Assembly: GCF_004137795.1 (NCBI RefSeq)
Contig: NZ_NWTM01000001.1
Span: forward strand, 2,655,229-2,719,228
Length of the DNA stretch: 64,000 nt
Direction: 5' to 3'
Source: Pectobacterium zantedeschiae
GTDB taxonomy: Bacteria; Pseudomonadota; Gammaproteobacteria; Enterobacterales; Enterobacteriaceae
In this document: piece by piece, positions 55,901 to 63,552 of the stretch
Layout: the number at the start of each line of letters is the position of its first letter
How positions within the stretch are numbered: the stretch's first letter is position 1
The notes under the pieces: model-generated
What the model was told of the DNA's origin: nothing
Seen by the model: only the letters and a program-made list of their open reading frames with translations
The model's database searches: none
Position numbers and translations under genes: made by a program

Positions 55901-58900
55901 AGCTCAACGCTATTACGGTACGTTAACGCACCAGAATCAGCGTCTCGAGCGAATACCAGCAGTGATTTACTGCCGAACGCCGCAACATACAGCGCTGAAC
56001 CGTCCTGAGAGATCACAATTTCACGCAGTGATGTCGCCCGTAGCTCAGCAGGAACATGGCTTTCACTGTTGTACAAATCCATCGTCCCAGCGTAGGTCAG
56101 CGCGCCCGTATCGCTATCACGGCTGAAAATCGAGACAGTACCCTGCGTATTTGATGACACATAGACAAAACGGTTATCGGGTGAAATGACGATATCTTGC
56201 AGTGCCGTGAGGTAACGATCGTCCTTTGGAATTTCCGCGCTATTTGCATCAGCAGCTATCGTACTTTTATTGATCGTACTGACATAACTCAGGCTGCCCG
56301 TCTCTGCATCGCGTGAAAGCACGGTAATGCTGTGATTTCCCAGATTAGAGATATAGGCCGATTTACCATCGCTGGACAGCACAATGCCGCTTGGGCTCTT
56401 CAGCGGAATCGTGTCGCTACCAACCAACGAACCGACAAAGGTCAACGCACCGGAGGTGGTATCGCGCGAGAAGAAGGTAACGGCATTTTTACTGGTAGAA
56501 CCATCGACTGGCGTCACACCATTAACGGTATAGAGCGAAGTGCCATCCTCAGACAGCACGATTTCGGAAACCGTTGCATCCAGTCCACTAACGCCATTCA
56601 CCCCTTGCGTGGCGACAATCCCGACATAGCTCAGCAGTCCCGTCGTGGCATCGCGGCTAAACTGCACCAGCGAATAGGCGCTTCCGCTTCCGCCCGCGAC
56701 ATACACGCTGGAACCGTCTTTAGATTGCGCTAGCGTGGTGATGGTATTCAGCCCGTTAACTTCAATTACAGGGGTGGACGGATCGTCCTGTTCACCCTGC
56801 GTGAAGCTTTGTAGCAGCGTTAACTTGCCAGTTTCCGTATCACGCGCATAAACGCGCAGGTAGGTCTTGCCGCCGTTATTGTTCCCTTCACTGCCAGTTA
56901 CCAGCAGGGTTTTACCATCCTGAGAAACATCGATCGCCGAGACACGTTCGTTGTAATCACTGAGCTTCCCATCGTTGTAAAACAGCGCGGCATCAGGGGA
57001 ATAGGTCGCCTCAATCGTCGGTATCTCATTGAAGGTCAAATTGACGCTGCCGGAAACCGTCAGCGTTGCGGTATCGCTCCCGCCATTGGCGGTACCGCCG
57101 TTATCTTGTAACTCGGTTAAGGTGATGGTACGCAAACCGCTGGCGCTGGTACTCTCCTTGCCAGCCGAGTAGCTCAGGCCATCGACCAGCTTCATCATCG
57201 CCATGCTGCTGATGCCCTGAGCACTACTCAGCACCAGTGAAGACTCACCGTTCGAGGCATTATAGGTGTAGCTATACTGATAACCGCTCACCGTGGTGCC
57301 CGTACTGTCTTTACTCAGATCGATGACCGTGCCATCCACCGTCAGGTATTCCTGATGCGGGTTGTTTAGGCCATCAATCCCTATCGACAGTTTCGTCAGC
57401 GCCTGTCCAGCTTCTCCGGTATTCACGGCGGTATCTTTGAATATCGTGACGGATGCGCCACGCGTATCCAGCGTCAGGTTGCTTCCACCCTGACTAACCA
57501 GCGTTGGCGCACTGTTAGCAGTCAGCAGCAGCGCAACAGTGGTCACCATGCTGTTCAGTTCGCCATCGTTCGCGGTCACCGTCAGCGCTACCGTGTCGGT
57601 TGCGCTCTGGCTGCCAACGTTGCGGTAGGTGATTTGTTTCAGGACGGCATTGGCAGTCTCTTTCGTCACATCGGCGGTAAAGGTTACGCTAAGCACGCCC
57701 TGATTTTGCGTGAACGTCCCAATTTCCGCGCCTGACTGCAGAACTTTGCCATCTTGCAGCGTCAGGTTGTTACCTGCACTTAAACCGAATTGATCGTCTG
57801 CGGAAGGCGTTTCACGACCGATAGTCAGCGTGGCACCGTTATAGTTACCTGCTCCGCCGTTTAACACATCCAGATTGCTATCCGAAAGTGCGACATGATC
57901 GGCAAACGGTAATTCACTGCCATAGATATAAGTGCGTAAGGCGCTAAAACGCTGAATCGCCTCACCAGCGATCAGGAGTGATTGTCCATCTGGCGATAGC
58001 ACCATGCCACGCGTATCGCCAATATTCGTAATCTGACCGCTTTCACTTAGCGCCCCCGTAGAGGCGTTTACGCTATAAATCTGCAACGAACCTTCGCTAC
58101 TCAACGCATAGAGTTGGCTACCGTCGGCGTTAAGATAGATAGCGTTGACGCCTTCCAGCGTTTTCGTATCCGTGCGGGTCAGCGTCTTACCTTCAGTGCC
58201 ATCGCGCAGTTGGTAGACACTAATTTCGCCATTATCAGGATCGGCAATGTAGATGAACTGCTGATCCTTCGAGATCGTCAATTGATAATCTACTGCGCCA
58301 TAACCTTCCCCAGACGTTTCCAGCGTCGCGACAGAGATTAATTTTCCGGTATCACTCCGTTGGAAAACCGACAACGTGTGCTTTGATCCCATCCCAATCG
58401 TGACCACATAGTTACCGCTGCTCGCCACGATACCACTGCGATCGATTCCGCTGTCATTCACCACCTGAAGTAGCGTCAGGCTGCCCGTTGCCACATCGCG
58501 AGTAAAAACAACCATGCCGTTCCACTGTGTAGTGGCATAAACCTGAGTCCCATCACTGGAGACGGCCAGCCCGGTAATATTGCCGTTTTGCGAAGGGGTA
58601 GTTTGGGTATAGCTGTCATTGACCTGAATGACCTGTCCGTTATCATCCAGGCTAAGTGCAACAATATTGCTATCGCCCGTGATGGCATAAAGTGAACGGT
58701 TGTTCTCACTCAGCGCGATGTCTTTCACATCCTTGAGCGCGCTGATATCGCTCAGCGTTTGGCTCAGCGTCAGTTTGCCATGCTCGCCGACGGTAAAGAC
58801 CCCCAGCGTGCCATCACTTCCTATGGCGTAGGCATACGCGCCATTACTGGAGTAGCGCACGTCCTGCGGCGATTCCATACCAGGTACGACGATCAGTTCA

Positions 58901-59565
58901 GCCAGTTCGGGCGCATCCGATACAGACACCACGGGCGCGACGTTGATTTTGCTATCGATGGTGATGGTCGAGTGGATATTCAGCTCGGCAGTGTCGCTCT
59001 CATCGCTCAGGCTTTTCAGCGTCACCGTGACATCACCGCCTGCCACGGTTTTATTGAGTGGCCGATAAGTCATGCCGTCGATCAGCTTAGCGACGTCATT
59101 AGGCTCAAATGCGTCAGATGAAGCAATGCTTACCGTAACAGTTGTCGTCGTACCGCTAACTGCAACGGTATAACCATATTTTCCGTCGCCTGCTGTTGTT
59201 TTCGCGCCATTAAAGGCCTCCAACGTAATTTCAGTACCGTCGATGACGATTGCCTGATCCGCGCCCGTGCGATTGACGGTAATCACCAGATCTTTCAGCT
59301 CCTGCCCGCCTTTATCCGCTGACACGCTAACGCCGCTGAAGAGATCAATAGGCGCAAAGCTGTCGCTGGAATCGGTGATCGTGACCGTTGCCTTAACCGG
59401 CGTGGCATCGACGCCGGGGGCAGTGTCCGTTGCCGCAACGTGTGCTGCCACATCCACCGCAGTGACCACCGCAGCGGCATCAAACATCATGCGCGGTTCC
59501 AATACCCACGCCTGACGCGGCGTACGCGTTAAGGCTGAACCAGATTTTGAGCGGGAAAAAGTCAT
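49903..59565 (-). CDS. Giant LEPR-motif surface protein with propeller and cadherin-like modules
   Basis: About 3220 residues. The ATG at 59565 (AGGA ten bases upstream) is preferred to the one at 59604. The extreme N-terminus carries LEPRMMFDAAA (residues 22-32), the LEPR-type sorting motif of giant exported proteins; there is no Sec signal peptide. Four propeller-like stretches with repeated LSxDGKxLYV...Y blades lie near residues 230-550, 850-1255, 1500-1870 and 2345-2690. Five modules with LNGGxGNYxGA lie near 572, 1286, 1908, 2221 and 2722. Ig/cadherin-like domains lie near 1400-1490 and 2840-2925. The C-terminus (from about 2950) is low complexity and lacks RTX repeats. Probably an exported adhesin or matrix protein. 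Confidence 0.85.
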   Translation of the reverse strand: MTFSRSKSGSALTRTPRQAWVLEPRMMFDAAAVVTAVDVAAHVAATDTAPGVDATPVKATVTITDSSDSFAPIDLFSGVSVSADKGGQELKDLVITVNRTGADQAIVIDGTEITLEAFNGAKTTAGDGKYGYTVAVSGTTTTVTVSIASSDAFEPNDVAKLIDGMTYRPLNKTVAGGDVTVTLKSLSDESDTAELNIHSTITIDSKINVAPVVSVSDAPELAELIVVPGMESPQDVRYSSNGAYAYAIGSDGTLGVFTVGEHGKLTLSQTLSDISALKDVKDIALSENNRSLYAITGDSNIVALSLDDNGQVIQVNDSYTQTTPSQNGNITGLAVSSDGTQVYATTQWNGMVVFTRDVATGSLTLLQVVNDSGIDRSGIVASSGNYVVTIGMGSKHTLSVFQRSDTGKLISVATLETSGEGYGAVDYQLTISKDQQFIYIADPDNGEISVYQLRDGTEGKTLTRTDTKTLEGVNAIYLNADGSQLYALSSEGSLQIYSVNASTGALSESGQITNIGDTRGMVLSPDGQSLLIAGEAIQRFSALRTYIYGSELPFADHVALSDSNLDVLNGGAGNYNGATLTIGRETPSADDQFGLSAGNNLTLQDGKVLQSGAEIGTFTQNQGVLSVTFTADVTKETANAVLKQITYRNVGSQSATDTVALTVTANDGELNSMVTTVALLLTANSAPTLVSQGGSNLTLDTRGASVTIFKDTAVNTGEAGQALTKLSIGIDGLNNPHQEYLTVDGTVIDLSKDSTGTTVSGYQYSYTYNASNGESSLVLSSAQGISSMAMMKLVDGLSYSAGKESTSASGLRTITLTELQDNGGTANGGSDTATLTVSGSVNLTFNEIPTIEATYSPDAALFYNDGKLSDYNERVSAIDVSQDGKTLLVTGSEGNNNGGKTYLRVYARDTETGKLTLLQSFTQGEQDDPSTPVIEVNGLNTITTLAQSKDGSSVYVAGGSGSAYSLVQFSRDATTGLLSYVGIVATQGVNGVSGLDATVSEIVLSEDGTSLYTVNGVTPVDGSTSKNAVTFFSRDTTSGALTFVGSLVGSDTIPLKSPSGIVLSSDGKSAYISNLGNHSITVLSRDAETGSLSYVSTINKSTIAADANSAEIPKDDRYLTALQDIVISPDNRFVYVSSNTQGTVSIFSRDSDTGALTYAGTMDLYNSESHVPAELRATSLREIVISQDGSALYVAAFGSKSLLVFARDADSGALTYRNSVELSVNTANHLAVSADGKNIYAGVSTFFAGLNVLNAAANAPYSQTADTPFATSVTLSDQELDAADDYKGASIAISRNGEASANDHFAFQNGSDLTLSGNEIQYQGKTIATFSASEGTVKIVFTESATKAVANQVLHQVTYRNDGDAAGASIPLTITFSDGSKDTNLLLTLVPNKAPIVDNAGYVPPSGTAGHSYSAELPEDLFRDPENGALTWQVNGLPAGLTFDSATRTISGTPALNGAGAFAITVIVTDESGAEAEQTLTLTMASDPAQVPAIGGESSALQNDYGLEGYDSNNYVDVLSGVKDSSLSADGKTLYVVSSPESGSAVLSVFVRNEEGKFTLSKTFFNYRSVYNDETGQLDKVVDNAGLVGASEVTLSADGKYLYVVGSEGNAVTIFSVGSDGELTQAGTLGSAELGGRSLDVRSHIVSQGDYLYLTAAQSDSDNDSRSVLVFKRGIDGSLTSVSQTDNLIGASRLVLDPAGRYLFVSGSGGTVGVTAFSIDTEGKLTQVAQIRAAGEDPYYINSLALSPDGKTLYAINADVGNYTLNTITVGADGTLTLRETTPITDDGSDTGEALATNLVVSADGTALFVVGKNISVFARAEDGSLTLKHTISGGWDSPLNISFSDLQNVELSADGKQLYLIGGDKVHVLNVGTAGATYTEKADATVLLPSGRLSDPQLDALNNGAGNYNGASITVGRQEGGLPEDTFGFKADNGLALDGNNIVKDGTTIATFTQVDGVLTVTFTAAVTKADAQNVLRQITYQNTSQDPEHAGSSPTFVFSINDGDNNVATMDVVVNLIGVNDPAVLTTTVLNPQIPGNGEFVKLFKDTHIDTVESGQTIWQVVLTFDVSGPNETISVDGSTIVLEKSTGTPRTASGLQYSVDVKDGKATVLLYVGKDGSGTAAVIDSIGYNYLGSDSSGERHVTLMIKENNYSGSAPETTLEQAITLTLVPAAETNTAPVITVPGSTPTYTERADPIVLAPDATVSDAQMDKLNGGKGNYDGATLKITLGDGKTALDKLGFNAGNGLTLSGDTLQKDGVTIGQVSNKDGVLTIRFNANAGTIPTTEDVQNTLRQITYASDSHTPAAQVAVTVMLSDRYLESQVTALSVAVTAINDTPVVANDPVLSADELRLVNTYTAISGLGTVTAAARTTDGLALYVSDDKGAIALFQRDANSGELTYVRTFAAAEGVTGISQLQVSADGNSVYALRADGNAIVWFSRDANGELTHKATIASDYNIDNGNLNNIKGIALSDDGKNLYLINSYSDQLAYFSRDTATGALTYVEALGGDMNNPPYLWAPTSILSRGNLLFVTTDPSNGATVIVYQRDDSGKLTPLGHVRDFTDAAGNTVALSGLEQITVSADGRSIVVASADHIDAFALDTATGTFTHLARVAAEGTVNGIAFSADARVLYVTQSDGSLTRYVLNGQALTKLDTLKNDGAGFAHLLPVDGGLIALGNGVTVLDEVSRLPVYRIDGPAVIVAPSIVFSDAELDALNGGAGNYQGASITLQRGETASAGDRFDFTAGNGFTLANGVISKDGQAVATFTQAEGKLTITFTAAISRADATVLARQISWATSAPLTGSATSLTLVLNDGETDSTAQTLGVTLSREVNQPPVGHAELFTPPTAQVGTRWSYALPNSLFSDAENDALTLSINGLPNGLTFDAATRTIGGDPAVSGTFNLTITATDSAGNATALNVALTVNAASTPVDPGTPTEPANPDNTTTAAPVILVQQGVSLPVDSGEREREQPLGAIVADLSRPDVQPLPANITAEPVRQRDADTARQSDAPWVLDPVMSQLMPTLDQVNFSSRANTVVRDSAPVSSADSNLFLSVRGQTTALESAFSSVQGALRPDASGALAFSLPQRMFSVREGNATLTLQLANGRPLPAWVQFDALSGVVRITDASAVQVNQIQLALKAQAADGSSRIVPITLQTGQGDGAAMATDRGAMQSPSLPTESRDVERLAPAGKTAFTEQLRQHQPEQDELLAALSELSSLRA

Positions 59566-59623
59566 CGTGTCATGTCCTGTAATAAAAGGGGCAAAGCGCG
59601 TCATTCCTGGCTACATTCAGCGG

Positions 59624-61255
59624 TCATTCAACCAGCCGAACATAGCCGCCCTCGGTTTCGATCTGGCCGGCGATACGATCCAACCGTTGAATCAATTGCT
59701 CCTGAACGCCTTCTGCGCCGAAGCCTGCACCATCGATAAAGCTCATACGTTTTTCCCCTTCAGTGCAGACCAGCAGGCCCGGCGTCGCATCTTTGTCGAA
59801 CAGGTTGCGGCCAAAGTCTTCAGGGTCACCGGGGCGAATGCCGACAAAATAAAACTTGATATTGCGCGCGCGGAAACTGGCACACAGATCGTGGAAACGC
59901 TCCGAGGCAAAGGAACGGGCAGGATCGGTTCCAGTCGAACCACTAAATTCGCCTCGGTTGGTGTTGTAGCTGTCGGAGTCAAACCAGTTACCGATGGTGT
60001 TGGCCATCATCACAACCACCTTTTGCCCATCACCGTTGCCGTCCAGATTGAAGTCCAGTGGCAGCTTGGAATCGCCCCAGCCGTCTGAACCGCGCATATT
60101 GGGTGACAGGGCTGCTCCCGCCCATGACATAGCTATCGCATAGTTGGTGTTAAAGCGCGGGACAAGCTCTGCAATGCGCGCTTCCAGCTTGCTTTGTTCA
60201 TTGGTCAGCGGCATCAGGGCTGCATTTGGACACCCTCTATCCGCGACAATAAAGCGGGTATCTACGGCATTGGAGTTGTTATCCCACGGATAGAGATCGG
60301 GGTTGGGGCCACGCCATGTGATAGGGGGTGCTCCGGGGCTACCGTTTTGCGGCAAATCGTGGCGGTAATAAATACGGAACTGGCCGACAGGCGGCTCATC
60401 CCAGAAGAAATTCTCTCCTCGGCCTAGTCCACGGTACATACACAGCAGATTAGCGCGCCGATCGGGGAAACGACGATCTGCCAGGCTACTGACAACCCCG
60501 CTGGCAAAAAGCGAACGCAACTCCGGTGGGTTCAGCGCTCCCGGCGTAGACCAGCGGCGAATGCGATTTGCATCTTCTGCGTCGTACACGTTCACTGATT
60601 GACTATACGGCACCAGCGATAGCCACAGGTTGTCACGCTTACCGTCCGCGCTGCTCAGCATGCGTTCGACAAACGAGCGGCTGACGCTTTTCAGCGAGCG
60701 GATATCGCCCTCACTCATATCTCCCGTCACTGGCATGACAAAAGCAATTTCGGTCGGTCGGTTGACGACCTCAGAGGTCGAGTACACTTCCTGCTTCTTT
60801 GCACCCAGGTTCAGCAGGCTAGGCTTGGTTTCGAAGGCGGCAGTAACGGTATAGGTTTTACGTGTGCCACTGCTATTCCCTTCAGTGACGGACACATCGC
60901 CAGCCACCAGTTTTTCACTCAGGGCCTTATTCATCCCCAGATTGTTTTTGACGTATTCATACGCCAGCTTATTGGTGTCTTCCTGGCTATATTCTTCGCC
61001 ATTAATCGTCGCCTGGTGCCCGACAGCTAACGCAGCGGCATCTGTCGCGCGTTTAATCTGCGTCGCATCACCCGTTGCCGTCGAGGTATCGACGATAAAA
61101 GCCGCCGTCACCAATAACGCCATCGCACCCAGCACATAAAACCCCGTGCCAGCCCCCTTTTCCTGCTGAATAAAAGCAGACAGGCGTTCACGCCAGAACA
61201 GAGTAGTTCTGCTATCGTCTTTTTTTACTCTTCTGTTCTGTAAGGTTTTTTTCAT
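59624..61255 (-). CDS. tadG: TadG-like pilus-locus protein
   Basis: 543 residues. The N-terminal span (GTGFYVLGAMALLVTAAFIV, about 36-55) with the following DATQIKRATDAAALAVGHQA is the TadG/TadE-type pseudopilin-like start. A von Willebrand-A-like domain follows (from about 165 to the end). Its usual metal site DxSxS is replaced by MPVTGDMS near residue 172-179, so metal binding is doubtful. TadG is a membrane-anchored periplasmic component of the Flp/Tad machine. The giant gene starts 58 bp downstream in the same direction. The 173-bp gap upstream (61256-61428) holds no gene. Confidence 0.82.
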   Translation of the reverse strand: MKKTLQNRRVKKDDSRTTLFWRERLSAFIQQEKGAGTGFYVLGAMALLVTAAFIVDTSTATGDATQIKRATDAAALAVGHQATINGEEYSQEDTNKLAYEYVKNNLGMNKALSEKLVAGDVSVTEGNSSGTRKTYTVTAAFETKPSLLNLGAKKQEVYSTSEVVNRPTEIAFVMPVTGDMSEGDIRSLKSVSRSFVERMLSSADGKRDNLWLSLVPYSQSVNVYDAEDANRIRRWSTPGALNPPELRSLFASGVVSSLADRRFPDRRANLLCMYRGLGRGENFFWDEPPVGQFRIYYRHDLPQNGSPGAPPITWRGPNPDLYPWDNNSNAVDTRFIVADRGCPNAALMPLTNEQSKLEARIAELVPRFNTNYAIAMSWAGAALSPNMRGSDGWGDSKLPLDFNLDGNGDGQKVVVMMANTIGNWFDSDSYNTNRGEFSGSTGTDPARSFASERFHDLCASFRARNIKFYFVGIRPGDPEDFGRNLFDKDATPGLLVCTEGEKRMSFIDGAGFGAEGVQEQLIQRLDRIAGQIETEGGYVRLVE

Positions 61256-61428
61256 TACTTCCTATCCTGTATACCTGGATTCAGCGCGTACTCAACCCGC
61301 CCATAAAACGGGAAAATAAAAACGACATTGCTCATATGCCTATTTGTCTTAATTGTTTCGTTATTCCGGTAACGAGACACTCGCTGCCGTTCGCGGTCTA
61401 TGTGCCGCTTCTGTATCTACGTCCGTGA

Positions 61429-62043
61429 TTACTTTTCTTCTTCCTCTAACTGCGCCTCTTTTCTGAGTACCTCATCCAGTTCAACCACGTTGATAGCGAC
61501 CCGGCTGACTGACGACGCATGCAACAGACCGCCCAGCGACATCCCCCCAAGCAAGCCCACGTCTTTACCCTGACGGCAAATCTCGACCACTATCATGGAG
61601 GTATTCTTACTGCCTTTCTCACGATCTCTTTCCGGCAGTTCAGGGAGATACTCTTCACCTGGCCGCGTTTCACTTTCCACACACAGCGATTCTGCCGTGC
61701 CTCTGCTCAACTGCCAGTACAGCTCGCCAGTCTGACGCACGTTGCTAATGAGCAACTGATAGTTTCCTGCACCTTCTGCTGGCAATACCTTATCGAGCAG
61801 CCCCTGTAGGCCTTTTTGATCCAGCTTCTGCTGCATCGCTAATATTGACGCAATGGCACCCGCACGCTGTTCCATATGCGTACGCTCCAGCCCTACGGTG
61901 TAGATATCCGCACACAGCGAGCCAATCGCCAGCACAATCGGAAATGCCAACGCCGTTTCTACCGCAATAGAAGCACGGCAAGAAAACCAGAAGCGGCGAA
62001 ACTGGCTCAGGAAACGGCTGGTTTTTAATACACGATCAGTCAT
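61429..62043 (-). CDS. tadF: TadF-like minor pseudopilin
   Basis: 204 residues. The hydrophobic pilin-type segment FSCRASIAVETALAFPIVLA (Glu at about residue 29) is typical of TadE/TadF; family proteins are cut by TadV after a Gly or Ala before the helix. A hydrophilic C-terminal part follows. The ATG at 62043 overlaps the tadE stop by eight bases and is chosen over 62067. Confidence 0.85.
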   Translation of the reverse strand: MTDRVLKTSRFLSQFRRFWFSCRASIAVETALAFPIVLAIGSLCADIYTVGLERTHMEQRAGAIASILAMQQKLDQKGLQGLLDKVLPAEGAGNYQLLISNVRQTGELYWQLSRGTAESLCVESETRPGEEYLPELPERDREKGSKNTSMIVVEICRQGKDVGLLGGMSLGGLLHASSVSRVAINVVELDEVLRKEAQLEEEEK

Positions 62044-62596
62044 TGCGCAGTTCCGTCCCAAACACATGCTTGTACTGATAGCGGAAGGTGTCCCCCAGTG
62101 TTAACACTTCCGGCAGCGGCGTAATAAACGCCTTTTTAATCTGCACCGTCACGGACCACACCGGTAGCGTCGTCGTTTCCTCACCCGTGGCGTTATCCTG
62201 ACTGCTATTGCCGTTCGTCAACCCGCCAAGCTGGCTAAGATTGTCGAAGTGCAATACGCTGACGGTTAAATCGTCTTCCTTGAGGTAGCCGTAACCCGCT
62301 TCAACCATGCGCGCCTTTAGCCGCGTTCCCATCTGTTCTGCACCGTCCGTACCGAGGTTATCAAGACGAAACGTCTGCACGGCTTTATCTAGAGCAGCAC
62401 TGCCAACGGCAATCACCAGCCCGATACGAGCCAGTTCAAACAGCATCATCACCCCGACTAGCATCACTGGCACCAGAAATGCCACTTCCGTCGCGATCAC
62501 GCCGCACGTGCTGCGCCAGTTGCGTTCATGGCGCGGCACGATGCTTTGCACTGTGCCTTTATCACGCGACGGGCCGAGATTACGAAGCCACACCAT
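62036..62596 (-). CDS. tadE: TadE-like minor pseudopilin
   Basis: 186 residues. STCGVIATEVAFLVPVMLVG is the TadE pilin-like segment with the conserved Glu. A periplasmic region of about 120 residues follows. It overlaps tadD by one base (TAATG) and tadF by eight, showing tight coupling within the tad operon. Confidence 0.85.
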   Translation of the reverse strand: MVWLRNLGPSRDKGTVQSIVPRHERNWRSTCGVIATEVAFLVPVMLVGVMMLFELARIGLVIAVGSAALDKAVQTFRLDNLGTDGAEQMGTRLKARMVEAGYGYLKEDDLTVSVLHFDNLSQLGGLTNGNSSQDNATGEETTTLPVWSVTVQIKKAFITPLPEVLTLGDTFRYQYKHVFGTELRND

Positions 62597-63447
62597 TACT
62601 CGGGCGCACTCAATTGCAGGCGCTGACGGCTGGACAACAGCAGCGCTTCACCACGGGATTTATCCTGCTGCATTTGCTGTAAACGCTGATTCAGTGCATC
62701 CATCAAGCCATCAATACGCTGCGGCTGGGCAATGGTCTCCAGCGCCGAACGAGCTTCAGCGTCTCTGCCACCAGAAAGGTAAGCCAGTGCCAGGTTCAGC
62801 CTGCTGGTTGCGTTGCTTTCATCCACCGAACGCAACAGAGAAATCGCTTTGTCCGCGTTGCCACTCGCCAACCATGAAAGCGCCAGATTGTTAAGTGCCG
62901 CAACATCGGCTGGGTTCACCTGCAATGCTTTTTCAAACAGTTGACGCGCTTCAGCGTGTTTACCTGATGCATCCATCACCACGCCCATGCCATTAAGTGC
63001 GCCAGCGTCATTCGACTGTGCTTTCAGCGCACAGGCAAAGTCGGTTTGCGCCATCGCATTACGCCCCAATGCCAACTGTGCACGTCCCATACCCAGACAC
63101 ACCGCCAGTGCTTCTTCCGGCGTCATTTTGTTGGTATCACCGCCCAGCGCCTGACGTGCTCGCCCGTACAGTTCTAACGTCTGCTGTGGCGAACGAGCCA
63201 GAGCCGCAACGCTGGCATACTCGAGCATCTCAGCACCTTTCAGCGCATCACGACTATCGAGGCGGGCATATACTTCCGTCGCTGCTTCCACACGCCCCTG
63301 ATCGCGTAGCAGACGAGCCAGGCGCAGGCCTTCATCCTTGCTGCCTTTAATCGCCATCGAGCTGCCGCATCCCACCAGCACGGTACTGACAATCAGTAAT
63401 GCCAGCATGGGCGCGCCGCGCTTAAGTTTTGCTACCAGATCGACCAT
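62596..63447 (-). CDS. tadD: TadD-like TPR lipoprotein
   Basis: 283 residues from the ATG at 63447 (GGAG nine bases upstream). A lipoprotein signal with lipobox LVGC at residues 24-27 is followed by several tetratricopeptide repeats (LNGMGVVMDASGKHAEARQL and LNNLALSWLASGNADKAISL). TadD is a pilotin-like lipoprotein that helps secretin RcpA assembly (family knowledge). The longer frame to 63534 lacks a good ribosome binding site. Confidence 0.9.
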   Translation of the reverse strand: MVDLVAKLKRGAPMLALLIVSTVLVGCGSSMAIKGSKDEGLRLARLLRDQGRVEAATEVYARLDSRDALKGAEMLEYASVAALARSPQQTLELYGRARQALGGDTNKMTPEEALAVCLGMGRAQLALGRNAMAQTDFACALKAQSNDAGALNGMGVVMDASGKHAEARQLFEKALQVNPADVAALNNLALSWLASGNADKAISLLRSVDESNATSRLNLALAYLSGGRDAEARSALETIAQPQRIDGLMDALNQRLQQMQQDKSRGEALLLSSRQRLQLSAPE

Positions 63448-63552
63448 CTTCGATAACTCCATCAGTTGTAACGCTAGTAATTTCCGGTTCATACCGGGAA
63501 TCAATGTTTGTAAAATAAATACTTTTAAAATCAATATTTTAAAAATAAAAAA

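Noticed and set aside
50161-59515. Many plus-strand open frames inside the giant gene
   Set aside because: They are shadows of a GC-biased repetitive coding sequence and vary without any conserved motif.
49903-59565. RTX toxin or classical type I (RTX) adhesin
   Set aside because: No GGxGxDxxx nonapeptides and no C-terminal type I signal are visible, and no ABC transporter is nearby.
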